Shown: piece by piece, positions 56,749-64,000 of the stretch
How positions within the stretch are numbered: position 1 is the first letter of the stretch
How the letters are laid out: every line of letters begins with the position of its first letter
NCBI RefSeq assembly: GCF_000496075.1
Contig: NZ_AWXZ01000016.1
Coordinates: 90,326 to 154,325 of the forward strand
Direction of reading: 5' to 3'
Origin: Lutibaculum baratangense AMV1
GTDB taxonomy: Bacteria > Pseudomonadota > Alphaproteobacteria > Rhizobiales > Tepidamorphaceae
Length of the DNA: 64,000 nucleotides
The notes under the pieces: generated by a model
Told to the model about the DNA's origin: nothing
The model's database searches: none
What the model saw: only the letters and a program-made list of their open reading frames with translations
Position numbers and translations under genes: made by a program

Positions 56749-56749
56749 G

Positions 56750-58153
56750 ATGGACGCGTTGAAGAGCTATCCCGCCTATCGCGACAGTGGGCTGCCGTGG
56801 CTCGGCAAGGTCCCGGAACATTGGGATGTTCGCCGCAACGGACGCTTGTTCGCTGAACGCGTCGAGACCGGCTTCGAGGATCTACCGATCTTGGAGGTAT
56901 CGCTGCGGACCGGCGTTCGGGTGCGCGACATGGAGAATGGCGCCCGGAAGCAGCAGATGGCGGACCGCAGCAAGTACAAGCGGGCGGCCAAGGCCGACAT
57001 CGCGTACAACATGATGCGCATGTGGCAGGGCGCAGTGGGCGTCGCGCCAGTGGATGGCCTTATCAGCCCCGCCTACGTGGTCGCACGGCCCTTTCCCGAG
57101 GTCGATCCGCGCTACTACACCTATCTCTTCCGAACGTCCGCTTACATGCGCGAAGTGAACAAGTTCTCGCGCGGGATCGTCTCGGACCGCAACCGGCTCT
57201 ATTGGGACGAGTTCAAGCAGATGCCGTCGGCGTTTCCTCCAACGGAGGAGCAGACCCGCATCGCCGACTTCCTCGACGATCACGGCCGGCGGACAACTCG
57301 CCTGATCCGCAACAAGCGGCGGCTGATCGGGCTTTTGAACGAGCAGAAGCAGGCGATCATCAATCGGGCCGTCACGCGCGGCCTGAACCCCGACGCCCCG
57401 ATGAAATCTACCGGCATCGACTGGATGCCCGAGGTTCCGGCGCATTGGGACGTGAAACCGCTCAAACACTGGCTACGGGAACGCGCCAAGGCGCTCGGGG
57501 ACAAAACTCCGTCCGAGTACGAGTTCGATTATCTCGACATCAGCTGTGTTGGCACCGGCTTTCTGACGGCCCAGCCAGAACGTATGAAATTTGAGAATGC
57601 CCCGTCCCGCGCGCGGCAGATTGTTCAGAAGGGCGACACAATCCTTTCGACGGTCCGGACATACCTCAAAGCGGTCTATTTCATTGACGGCGACTGGCCG
57701 GACCTGATCGCTTCCACAGGCTTCGCTGTACTGCGCCCCGTCGAGCGGGTGGAGCCCCGATTGCTCGGCTATGTGCTACAGAGCAGCACCTTCATCGAAC
57801 GTGTCATCCGTGCGTCCATCGGAGTTGCCTATCCAGCGATTTCAGAGGGGCGTCTGGGCACGCTTCATGTCGCGTTTTCCCCTGATCTCGCCGAACAGAA
57901 AGCCATCCTCGATCATATCGCGGCTGAAACCGCCACCTTCGACAAGGCAATCGAGAAAGCTCAGAGCGAGATCACACTGATCCGTGAATACCGTGAGCGC
58001 CTGATTGCCGATGTCGTCACCGGCAAGCTCGACGTTCGCAATATCGAGATCGCTGCGCCCGTGGACGATCCAATCGCCAACGAGGACGACGCGCTGGAGG
58101 AATTTGACGGAGACGAAGCCGAAGTAATGGAGGGGGCGGATGCCGAAGAATAG
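56750..58153 (+). CDS. hsdS: Type I restriction specificity subunit
   Basis: Determines the DNA target of the restriction complex. The 467-residue protein has two target-recognition domains, each followed by a long conserved helix. The first begins SGLPWLGKVPEHWDVRRNG and the second SIDWMPEVPAHWDVKPLKHW-like GIDWMPEVPAHWDV; the two helices include PTEEQTRIADFLDD and LAEQKAILDHIAAETATFDKAI. This two-fold layout suggests a bipartite recognition sequence. The hsdR frame starts 14 nt before its stop codon. A target cannot be predicted by reading. Confidence 0.93.
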   Translation: MDALKSYPAYRDSGLPWLGKVPEHWDVRRNGRLFAERVETGFEDLPILEVSLRTGVRVRDMENGARKQQMADRSKYKRAAKADIAYNMMRMWQGAVGVAPVDGLISPAYVVARPFPEVDPRYYTYLFRTSAYMREVNKFSRGIVSDRNRLYWDEFKQMPSAFPPTEEQTRIADFLDDHGRRTTRLIRNKRRLIGLLNEQKQAIINRAVTRGLNPDAPMKSTGIDWMPEVPAHWDVKPLKHWLRERAKALGDKTPSEYEFDYLDISCVGTGFLTAQPERMKFENAPSRARQIVQKGDTILSTVRTYLKAVYFIDGDWPDLIASTGFAVLRPVERVEPRLLGYVLQSSTFIERVIRASIGVAYPAISEGRLGTLHVAFSPDLAEQKAILDHIAAETATFDKAIEKAQSEITLIREYRERLIADVVTGKLDVRNIEIAAPVDDPIANEDDALEEFDGDEAEVMEGADAEE

Positions 58154-61100
58154 GCCCGCCATTCCGGCCGAGACGAAGCGCGAGGTTCTTTTCGAGGCAC
58201 GGCACCATTGCGCCGTCTGCTGCGAGGGGCTTCCGCTGGAATACGCCCACATCATTCCGTGGCGCGACACGCAGGACCATTCGGCTGAAAATCTCATTGC
58301 CTTGTGCGCGAACTGCCACGAACGCGCGGACAAGGAAAACTGGGGCGCGCGATATCTCAAGAAATACAAGCAGGATCCCTGCATCCTGGCGCGCGGGGTT
58401 CCCCCGCCGATGACACCTGACCAGAAGGCGATGATCGATCTCATCGTCGCTCGCGACCCGGACTCGATGACCGAGCGCGAGAGGCTGCGGCTGGTCTCCA
58501 TGGTGGCAGCCTATGCCGGCGTCGCCGTATCGAACGTGTCCGTTGTCTCGGTGACTTCGGCAAACAGCTCACGGGTGCGGATAAGCCTGCCGCGCGAGGG
58601 CGCGGAGCGCTTGCTGCGGGGCTTCCGCGACGCTGATCCACGACTGCAAGCATTTCTAGGCGAGGCTGATTTGGTACGGGTGGAGCCTGGACCACAGGGC
58701 GAGGGAGGACCGCGCGTGACCAGACACACCGACACGAGTGAAAAGGGCCTCGAAACCCTGATCGTCCGCTCGCTGATCGACGAGGCCGGATATGTCGCCG
58801 GAGAGTCGAAGGACTTCGACAGGGACCACGCGGTCGATACCTCGAAGCTTTTTGTCTTCCTGAACGCCACGCAGCCGAAGGTATTGGAGGCACTCGGCAT
58901 CAGCGAGGACGGACCGAAGCGGCTACAATTCCTGCACCGGCTGCAAGGCGAGATCGCGAAGCGTGGCGTCATCGACGTGCTGCGCAACGGGGTGAAGCAT
59001 GGCCCAGGGTCCGTGGAGCTGTTCTATGGCACGCCGACGCCCGGCAACGCCAAGGCCGAGGCGCTGTTCGCCTCGAACGTCTTCAGCGTGACCCGCCAGC
59101 TGCACTACTCCAAGGATTCGACCAAGCTGTCGCTCGACGCGGCGTTGTTCATCAACGGCCTGCCGGTCGCGACCTTCGAGCTGAAGAACAGCCTGACCAA
59201 GCAGACGGTCGAGGACGCGATCGAGCAATACAAGCGGGATCGGGACCCCAAGGAGCTGTTGTTTCAGTTCGGCCGCTGCGTCGTCCACTTCGCCGTGGAC
59301 GACCACGAGGTGCGCATGTGCACGCACTTGAAGGGCAAGGCGTCGTGGTTCCTGCCGTTCAACAAGGGCTGGAACGACGGCGCGGGCAACCCGCCGAACC
59401 CGAACGGACTGAAGACGGACTACCTCTGGAAAGAGTACCTGACGAAGCGGAATCTCACCGACATTCTGGAAAACTACGCCCAGGTGGTCGAAGAGGTGGA
59501 CGAACGCGGAAAGAAGAAACCGCCAAAGCAGGTCTTCCCGCGTTTCCATCAGCTGGACGTGGTGCGGAAGCTGCTCGCCGATGCCAAAGCACAGGGCGCA
59601 GGCAAGCGCTACCTGATCCAGCACTCGGCGGGCTCAGGCAAGAGCAACTCGATTGCCTGGCTCGCCCATCAGCTGATCGGGCTGGAAACGGCGGGCAAGA
59701 CGACGTTTGACTCCGTCATCGTGGTCACCGACCGGCGCGTGCTGGACAAGCAAATCCGCGACACGATCAAGCAGTTCGCGCAGGTGTCGTCGGTCGTGGG
59801 CCACGCCGAGAAGTCGGGCGACCTGCGGGCATTCCTGACGGCGGGCAAGAAGATCATCATCACGACGGTGCAGAAGTTTCCCTTCATCCTCGATGAAATC
59901 GGCGACGAGCACCGCGGCCGGACCTTCGCCATCATCATCGACGAGGCTCACTCCAGCCAGGGTGGGCGCACGGCAGCAAAGATGAACATCGCGCTCGCAG
60001 CGAATGGCGCGGAGGAGGAAGAGGAGACGGTCGAGGACGCCATCAATCGTCTGATGGAAGCGCGGAAGGTCCTCCCAAACGCCAGCTATTTCGCATTCAC
60101 CGCCACGCCGAAGAACAAGACGCTGGAGGTGTTTGGCGCGCCCGCTCCGCAGGGGAACAAGGTCAAGCACGTGCCTTTCCACAGCTACACGATGAAGCAG
60201 GCTATCCAGGAGGGCTTCATCCTCGACGTGCTGAAGCACTACACGCCGGTCGACAGCTACTACCGCCTCATGAAGACAGTGGAGGACGATCCTCAGTTCG
60301 ATACGAAGCGAGCGCAGAAGAAGCTGCGAAAATATGTCGAGTCACACGACCATGCGATCCGGAAGAAAGCCGAGATCATGGTCGATCACTTCCACGACCA
60401 GGTGATGGCGCACCGGAAGATCGGCGGGGCGGCCCGCGCGATGGTCATCACCAACGGGATTCAGCGGGCCATTCAGTACTTTCACGCTTTTCAGGCTTAC
60501 CTGAAGGAGCGCAAGAGCCCGCACCAGCCCATCGTCGCTTTCTCGGGCGAGCATGAATACGGGGGCCAAAAGGTCACCGAAGCGACGCTGAACGGCTTCC
60601 CGAGCAGTCAGATTGAGGAGCTGATCCAGAAGGACCCGTACCGCTTCCTGATCGTCGCGGACAAGTTCCAGACAGGCTATGACGAGCCGCTGCTGCACAC
60701 GATGTATGTGGACAAGACACTGTCCGGCGTTAAAGCCGTGCAAACGTTGTCGCGCTTGAACCGGGCGCATCCGCAGAAACACGATACCTTTGTGCTCGAT
60801 TTCATGAACGACTTCGAGGCGATCAAGGCATCGTTCGAGCCGTACTATCGAACCACGATCCTCAGCGAGGAAACCGACCCCAACAAGCTGCACGATTTGA
60901 AGGCGGCTCTCGATGGTTATCAGGTTTATGCATGGGATCAGGTTGAGGACCTGGTGGCGCTTTACCTTGGAGGCGCGGACCGGGACAAGCTCGACCCGAT
61001 ACTCGACGCGTGTGTCGCTGCCTACAAGACCGACCTCGACGAGGATGGACAGGTCGATTTCAAGGGCAAAGCGAAAGCGTTCACGAGGACCTATGGGTTC

Positions 61101-61661
61101 CTGGCTGCGATCCTTCCCTACAGCAATGCAAGCTGGGAGAAGTTGTCCATCTTTCTCAATTTCCTGACGCCCAAGCTACCGGCCCCAGAAGAACAGGACC
61201 TCTCGAAAGGAATTCTCGAAGCGATCGATATGGACAGCTACCGCGTCGAGGCGCAGGCCGCGATGGCCATCGTGTTGCCCGACGCCGATGCGGAAATCGG
61301 CCCGGTGCCTGCCGTTGGCGGCGGCCGCAAACCCGAGCCCGAACTTGATCTGCTGAGTAACATCCTCAAGACCTTCAATGAGATGTTCGGGAACATCGAC
61401 TGGAAGGACCGGGACAAGATCGGGAAGGTGATCGCCGAGGAGCTTCCAGCCAAGGTATCATCCGACCGAGCGTACCAGAACGCCATGAAGAACTCAGACA
61501 AGCAGAACGCGCGGATCGAGCACGACAAGGCGCTTGAACGCGCCGTCATCGAGCTACTTTCCGACCATACGGAGCTCTTCAAGCAGTTCAGCGACAATCC
61601 ATCGTTCAGAAAATGGCTAGCGGAGACGATCTTTGCTGCCACCTATTCGGATGCATCTTGA
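58140..61661 (+). CDS. hsdR: Type I restriction endonuclease HsdR with N-terminal HNH-adaptor fusion
   Basis: A 1173-residue frame in two parts. Residues 1-75 are an HNH nuclease with zinc cysteines: CAVC (C24, C27), H37 in YAHIIPW, N51 in ENLIALC and CANCHERAD (C56, C59). Residues 85-190 are a small alpha-beta part with VSVVSVTSANSSRVRISLP and GAERLLRGF. From 193 the normal HsdR begins: PD-(D/E)xK as ATFELKN (E347, K349), Walker A GSGKSNS (about 498-504), DEAH at 601, RLNRAHPQK of motif VI. A GTG at 58716 with its own GGAGG could start a separate HsdR of 981 residues. The ATG at 58140 also has GGAGG upstream. Confidence 0.93.
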   Translation: MPKNRPAIPAETKREVLFEARHHCAVCCEGLPLEYAHIIPWRDTQDHSAENLIALCANCHERADKENWGARYLKKYKQDPCILARGVPPPMTPDQKAMIDLIVARDPDSMTERERLRLVSMVAAYAGVAVSNVSVVSVTSANSSRVRISLPREGAERLLRGFRDADPRLQAFLGEADLVRVEPGPQGEGGPRVTRHTDTSEKGLETLIVRSLIDEAGYVAGESKDFDRDHAVDTSKLFVFLNATQPKVLEALGISEDGPKRLQFLHRLQGEIAKRGVIDVLRNGVKHGPGSVELFYGTPTPGNAKAEALFASNVFSVTRQLHYSKDSTKLSLDAALFINGLPVATFELKNSLTKQTVEDAIEQYKRDRDPKELLFQFGRCVVHFAVDDHEVRMCTHLKGKASWFLPFNKGWNDGAGNPPNPNGLKTDYLWKEYLTKRNLTDILENYAQVVEEVDERGKKKPPKQVFPRFHQLDVVRKLLADAKAQGAGKRYLIQHSAGSGKSNSIAWLAHQLIGLETAGKTTFDSVIVVTDRRVLDKQIRDTIKQFAQVSSVVGHAEKSGDLRAFLTAGKKIIITTVQKFPFILDEIGDEHRGRTFAIIIDEAHSSQGGRTAAKMNIALAANGAEEEEETVEDAINRLMEARKVLPNASYFAFTATPKNKTLEVFGAPAPQGNKVKHVPFHSYTMKQAIQEGFILDVLKHYTPVDSYYRLMKTVEDDPQFDTKRAQKKLRKYVESHDHAIRKKAEIMVDHFHDQVMAHRKIGGAARAMVITNGIQRAIQYFHAFQAYLKERKSPHQPIVAFSGEHEYGGQKVTEATLNGFPSSQIEELIQKDPYRFLIVADKFQTGYDEPLLHTMYVDKTLSGVKAVQTLSRLNRAHPQKHDTFVLDFMNDFEAIKASFEPYYRTTILSEETDPNKLHDLKAALDGYQVYAWDQVEDLVALYLGGADRDKLDPILDACVAAYKTDLDEDGQVDFKGKAKAFTRTYGFLAAILPYSNASWEKLSIFLNFLTPKLPAPEEQDLSKGILEAIDMDSYRVEAQAAMAIVLPDADAEIGPVPAVGGGRKPEPELDLLSNILKTFNEMFGNIDWKDRDKIGKVIAEELPAKVSSDRAYQNAMKNSDKQNARIEHDKALERAVIELLSDHTELFKQFSDNPSFRKWLAETIFAATYSDAS
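58701..58718 (+). promoter_or_regulatory. Internal ribosome-binding site and GTG at the HNH/HsdR junction
   Basis: GAGGGAGG at 58701-58708, then 7 nt, then GTG at 58716-58718, in frame with the long reading frame. Translation from here gives MTRHTDTSEKGLETLIVRSL, the usual N terminus of HsdR. The spacing is optimal, so a short HsdR may be made next to the fused form. Confidence 0.65.
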
Positions 61662-61665
61662 AGGC

Positions 61666-62244
61666 TCACGCGACGCCATCGCGCACGGCGCCGCGTCCGC
61701 CAGGCAGGTGCCGATAAAGGGTAGCGACGGATACACCGAGCTCCCGCGATACGTCTTCCATGGTGATGGTGGGGTCGGAGAGCATACCTTTCGCCATTGC
61801 AATCTTTTTCGTCGTCATCTGCTTCGGCCTGCCGCCGCGACGCCCGCGAGCGCGCGAGGCCGCGAGACCTGCCATCGTCCGTTCCTTGATGATGCTGCGC
61901 TCAAACTCGGCCAGGGCGCCGAAGACGTGGAAGACGAAACGACCACCGGCGCCGCTGGTGTCGATTGCCTCGGTCAGGCTGCGAAATGCGATGCCGCGCG
62001 CCTGAAGGACCTCCACCGTCTCGATCAGCTGCTTCAGCGAGCGCGACAGACGGTCGAGCTTCCAGACCACCACCGTGTCGCCTTCGCGAGCGAACTCAAG
62101 CGCCGCCTTCAATTGGGGGCGCTCACGCTGCGCGCCGGAGGCCTGCTCGACGAACACCTTTTCGCACCCAGCCTGCGTCAGAGCGTCCAGCTGGAGCTCG
62201 GGCTTCTGGTCCAGTGTTGATGTGCGGGCGTAGCCGATGAGCAT
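61666..62244 (-). CDS. Serine recombinase (Tn3 resolvase / Pin invertase type)
   Basis: A 192-residue small serine recombinase. The N-terminal catalytic domain begins MLIGYARTSTLDQ, with the nucleophile Ser9, and continues through VVVWKLDRLSRSLKQL, GGRFVFHVFGALAEFERSI and KERTMAGLAASRARGRRGGR. The C-terminal HTH is MEDVSRELGVSVATLYRHL. Such enzymes resolve Tn3-type transposition cointegrates or invert DNA next to surface and tail genes. The start at 62244 gives the exact family N terminus. It is convergent with hsdR (4 nt apart) and lies downstream of the lectin-type gene on the same strand. Confidence 0.93.
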   Translation of the reverse strand: MLIGYARTSTLDQKPELQLDALTQAGCEKVFVEQASGAQRERPQLKAALEFAREGDTVVVWKLDRLSRSLKQLIETVEVLQARGIAFRSLTEAIDTSGAGGRFVFHVFGALAEFERSIIKERTMAGLAASRARGRRGGRPKQMTTKKIAMAKGMLSDPTITMEDVSRELGVSVATLYRHLPGGRGAVRDGVA

Positions 62245-62498
62245 GCATGTCCTCTCAAAACTCAACGTATATGGTACCAAATTGAGATGTTGGTTTCGAG
62301 AAGCTTTTTTGATAGCCTAAAGCAATGAGAGGTGCGCCGCCCGCCTCGGGCGGCGCCAGCCCTCTCAAAAACGGACGATTTTTCAATATTCCATATCGTA
62401 GTGACCTCTGTCAGAACATATACGCCGACGACATTCGCCGCGAATATTAGATTCGCTTCCGTTCTGAACCGATTTTTGCGAATTGTTTTAAATTTTAA
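62245..62498. other. AT-rich spacer with resolvase-side repeats
   Basis: About 254 nt between the recombinase and the surface-protein gene. CCTCTCAAAA occurs near 62250 and again at 62362-62371, and TGAGAGG is inverted at 62327. CTCAA...TTGAG (about 62259-62286) forms a further dyad close to the recombinase start, possibly its own operator or a res subsite. A plus-strand frame (62332-62583) through here is Pro/Arg-rich, then Phe/Asn-rich, with no domain, and is not accepted as a gene. Confidence 0.5.
62327..62368. repeat. 42-nt GC-rich palindrome in AT-rich surroundings
   Basis: TGAGAGG (62327-62333) and CCTCTCA (62362-62368) flank a perfect 10-bp stem, GCGCCGCCCG (62335-62344), loop CCT, CGGGCGGCGC (62348-62357). 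The GC-rich hairpin stands out sharply in an AT-rich region. The outer arm continues into TCTCAAAAACGG, which resembles part of Tn3/Tn21-type terminal repeats. It could be a recombinase site, an element end or a transcription stop. Confidence 0.6.
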
Positions 62499-64000
62499 TT
62501 ACGGAAACTTTCGGACACATCGAACGTTATATGATGCTACTTTTGCCCAGCCAGAGCTTCCGCCGCCTGGGAAACTTCTATAAAAACCCCACGCAGATCC
62601 ACTTGTCATGTTATCAGGGTCGTGGAAGTTTGTTTGCGTTGATGACCAATAAGTACCATCCGGGAAGCCACCTATTGCGGCACGGTTAGCGTACAATACC
62701 GCCAATTCATCTCTTGCCGGCAAATACCAAGCTGATCCAATTGAGCGACACAAGGCGGCAGCAGGATGGGCCGCGCTTGAATTAGCAATCATGGCATCCG
62801 TGTTGGCAGCTCCGTTAGTGAAACTACTCGTACCATTCGTGTGGGAGTTTGTCGTTTTATGAGATCTCGCACCCGAATTAGACGGCGTCGTGTAAAGGCC
62901 ACTTCCCGCATACACTGTACCATTTCCACAGTTTTGTCCAATAACGTTGCAAGTTCCAACTGAGCATGACTGATGCGCATACGATCCAGAAAGAGTTCCA
63001 GAATTACATTCGCGCTGTTGGCTACTGCAGGATCCGCCGAATGGCGCTGTTGCGGACTGGAATGCAGTTACAATTGCGCCGTGATTTACAGTACCGCCCC
63101 ATGGCAGCGCACATATACCTATCATTGTTGTAGCTGACCATGTCGTGCTGTAAGTGCCAAGCGTAACAGTGGCTGTGCTGGCAGTACCGTAACTGGAGGA
63201 GGTGGTTATACGCAGCCGCAGCGATTGCCCTGGATTGATCGGCGCAGACGTCACCCATGGGCCGCCTGCTACTTGTAATTGAGGACCTCCCGTTCCCGAG
63301 ACGGAGACAGTCAATGGGCCGTCGAACCCGGAGGTTGTTATTACCTCTGACTGAACCTGCGTGCCGACTGACTGATTGGCTAGGTTGGGAAAGCTGAAGC
63401 TATTTGGAGTAGTATCCTGTGAACGTGTTGTGATAGTCCAAGTCTGGTGGTAACTAGACAGACTGAGAGTAGTGCTGTTCTGGGTATTAAATGTTGATGC
63501 GGCTTGCATCCGGAGTGCCACGCTGTTCCCGGCCTCAACATTTGCTGAAGCGCCTTGCAAAGTGCCGTTTACAAGGATACTCGCTCCGTTTGACACTGTG
63601 GCTGTCCTAACACCAAAGACCCCCCCCAAAGTTATAGCATTTGATGTATAGATTTGCCCAGGCGTGGCATTGCTGACAGCGTTGAAAGCGCCTGTTGCGG
63701 TCGGTGCGGCACCCACTTCGACCCAAGATGTACCGGTACAGAGCAGAATAGCTTTTTGCGCTGAAAGATAGCGTAGAAGCCCTTCGTTGTTCGGATTGCA
63801 GGTTGGATTGTCTCCGAGCTGAAGCCCCTGCTGATGGCGGGTCGGCTGACTGAATACAGTTTCTCCGGTGGAGTCCACACGAGCACTCGGCAAGCAGCCT
63901 TGTAGGTTAGCAGAAGGGTGCTGGGGACCACCCAGCATGCCCTGATTACCGCAGGCGGAGACGGAAGTCAGCGATGCATCTACGGCTGATTGAAGCGATC
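62499..64000 (-). CDS. Surface or tail-type protein with repeats and a DUF1566 (lectin-like) end, 5' part outside window
   Basis: The frame stays open to the window edge (SLQSAVDASLTSVSACGNQG before an internal ATG at 63938), so at least 499 residues are here and the true start is beyond 64,000. Counted from that ATG: a segment NEGLLRYLSAQKAILLCTG at 51-69, two beta-rich repeats of about 88 residues (85-171 and 183-271) that both end in TW..TT, and a Cys-rich part (275-340) with CALPWGGTVNHGAIVTAF. The end (385-479) is DUF1566-like: WYLPARDELAVLY, YWSSTQ and VRCVRKFP. This is a C-type-lectin-like fold seen in adhesins and phage receptor-binding proteins. GC is far below the rest of the window. 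Confidence 0.75.
   Translation of the reverse strand, partial: SLQSAVDASLTSVSACGNQGMLGGPQHPSANLQGCLPSARVDSTGETVFSQPTRHQQGLQLGDNPTCNPNNEGLLRYLSAQKAILLCTGTSWVEVGAAPTATGAFNAVSNATPGQIYTSNAITLGGVFGVRTATVSNGASILVNGTLQGASANVEAGNSVALRMQAASTFNTQNSTTLSLSSYHQTWTITTRSQDTTPNSFSFPNLANQSVGTQVQSEVITTSGFDGPLTVSVSGTGGPQLQVAGGPWVTSAPINPGQSLRLRITTSSSYGTASTATVTLGTYSTTWSATTMIGICALPWGGTVNHGAIVTAFQSATAPFGGSCSSQQRECNSGTLSGSYAHQSCSVGTCNVIGQNCGNGTVYAGSGLYTTPSNSGARSHKTTNSHTNGTSSFTNGAANTDAMIANSSAAHPAAALCRSIGSAWYLPARDELAVLYANRAAIGGFPDGTYWSSTQTNFHDPDNMTSGSAWGFYRSFPGGGSSGWAKVASYNVRCVRKFP

Noticed and set aside
62332..62583. An 83-residue plus-strand frame in the AT-rich spacer
   Set aside because: It runs through the palindrome and the 3' end of the surface gene, has no Shine-Dalgarno and no recognisable sequence.
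62499..64000. A diversity-generating retroelement with the DUF1566 domain as variable region
   Set aside because: The C-terminal fold would fit, but no reverse transcriptase, Avd gene or template repeat is visible in the window. It remains possible only if these lie beyond 64,000.

Overview
The window looks like a chromosomal segment of a GC-rich alphaproteobacterium, most likely Hyphomicrobiales (Rhizobiales). The evidence is the CcrM-type GANTC methylase next to rnhB, the split Fo ATP synthase operon with a b' subunit (atpI-B-E-F'-F), an ispH-thrB-rnhA run, and the dciA-dsbA-smc / mutY arrangement. Codon use and GC are uniformly high up to about 49.9 kb. I would not name a genus from this sequence.

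Layout of the core part. 0-8 kb: smc, a DsbA-like thiol oxidoreductase, dciA, mutY, ccrM, rnhB. 8.2-10.9 kb: Fo ATP synthase genes ending in a clear terminator. 11-16.2 kb (minus strand): a glycine-cleavage operon, gcvT-gcvH-osmC-like-gcvPA-gcvPB, behind a tandem glycine riboswitch. 16.3-19.5 kb: a lipoprotein, then ispH, thrB, rnhA. 19.5-25.8 kb: a TAXI-type TRAP transporter with a creatininase-family gene, and a divergent orphan NitT/TauT-type ABC ATPase followed by marR. 25.9-28.9 kb: modE-like regulator, a Mo-box, modABC. 28.8-32.7 kb: a P2-type cation ATPase and a TerB/DUF533 protein. 32.8-38.3 kb: a tetR-adaptor-RND efflux operon with a palindromic operator, and a GNAT. 38.3-44.1 kb: a malonate operon (TRAP dctPQM, malonyl-CoA decarboxylase, malonyl-CoA synthetase). 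44.2-49.7 kb: an ALDH7-like dehydrogenase, an HSL-type hydrolase, prfC, a 24-residue membrane peptide and pseudoazurin.

Accessory part. At 49,928-49,975 only the 3' half of an elongator tRNA-Met remains, still followed by its own terminator. Directly inside it lies a tyrosine integrase, so this is the left junction (attL) of an integrated island that runs past the right edge of the window. The island carries a small HTH protein, an Xre/RES toxin-antitoxin pair, and a tight restriction operon: hsdM, a DUF262+HNH (GmrSD-like) gene, hsdS and hsdR. The hsdR frame is unusual. It begins with a complete HNH-plus-adaptor module of about 192 residues fused in frame to an otherwise normal HsdR, and a second ribosome-binding site with a GTG lies exactly at the junction. 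After this come a Tn3/Pin-type serine recombinase, a 42-nt palindrome, and the 3' part of a strikingly AT-richer gene for a repeat-containing, cysteine-rich surface or tail-type protein that ends in a DUF1566 lectin-like domain.

The most unusual elements are the HNH-HsdR nested fusion and the DUF262-HNH nuclease inside the same operon. Together with the RES toxin pair at the entry they look like a layered anti-phage locus. That function is inferred from the domains and was not tested.
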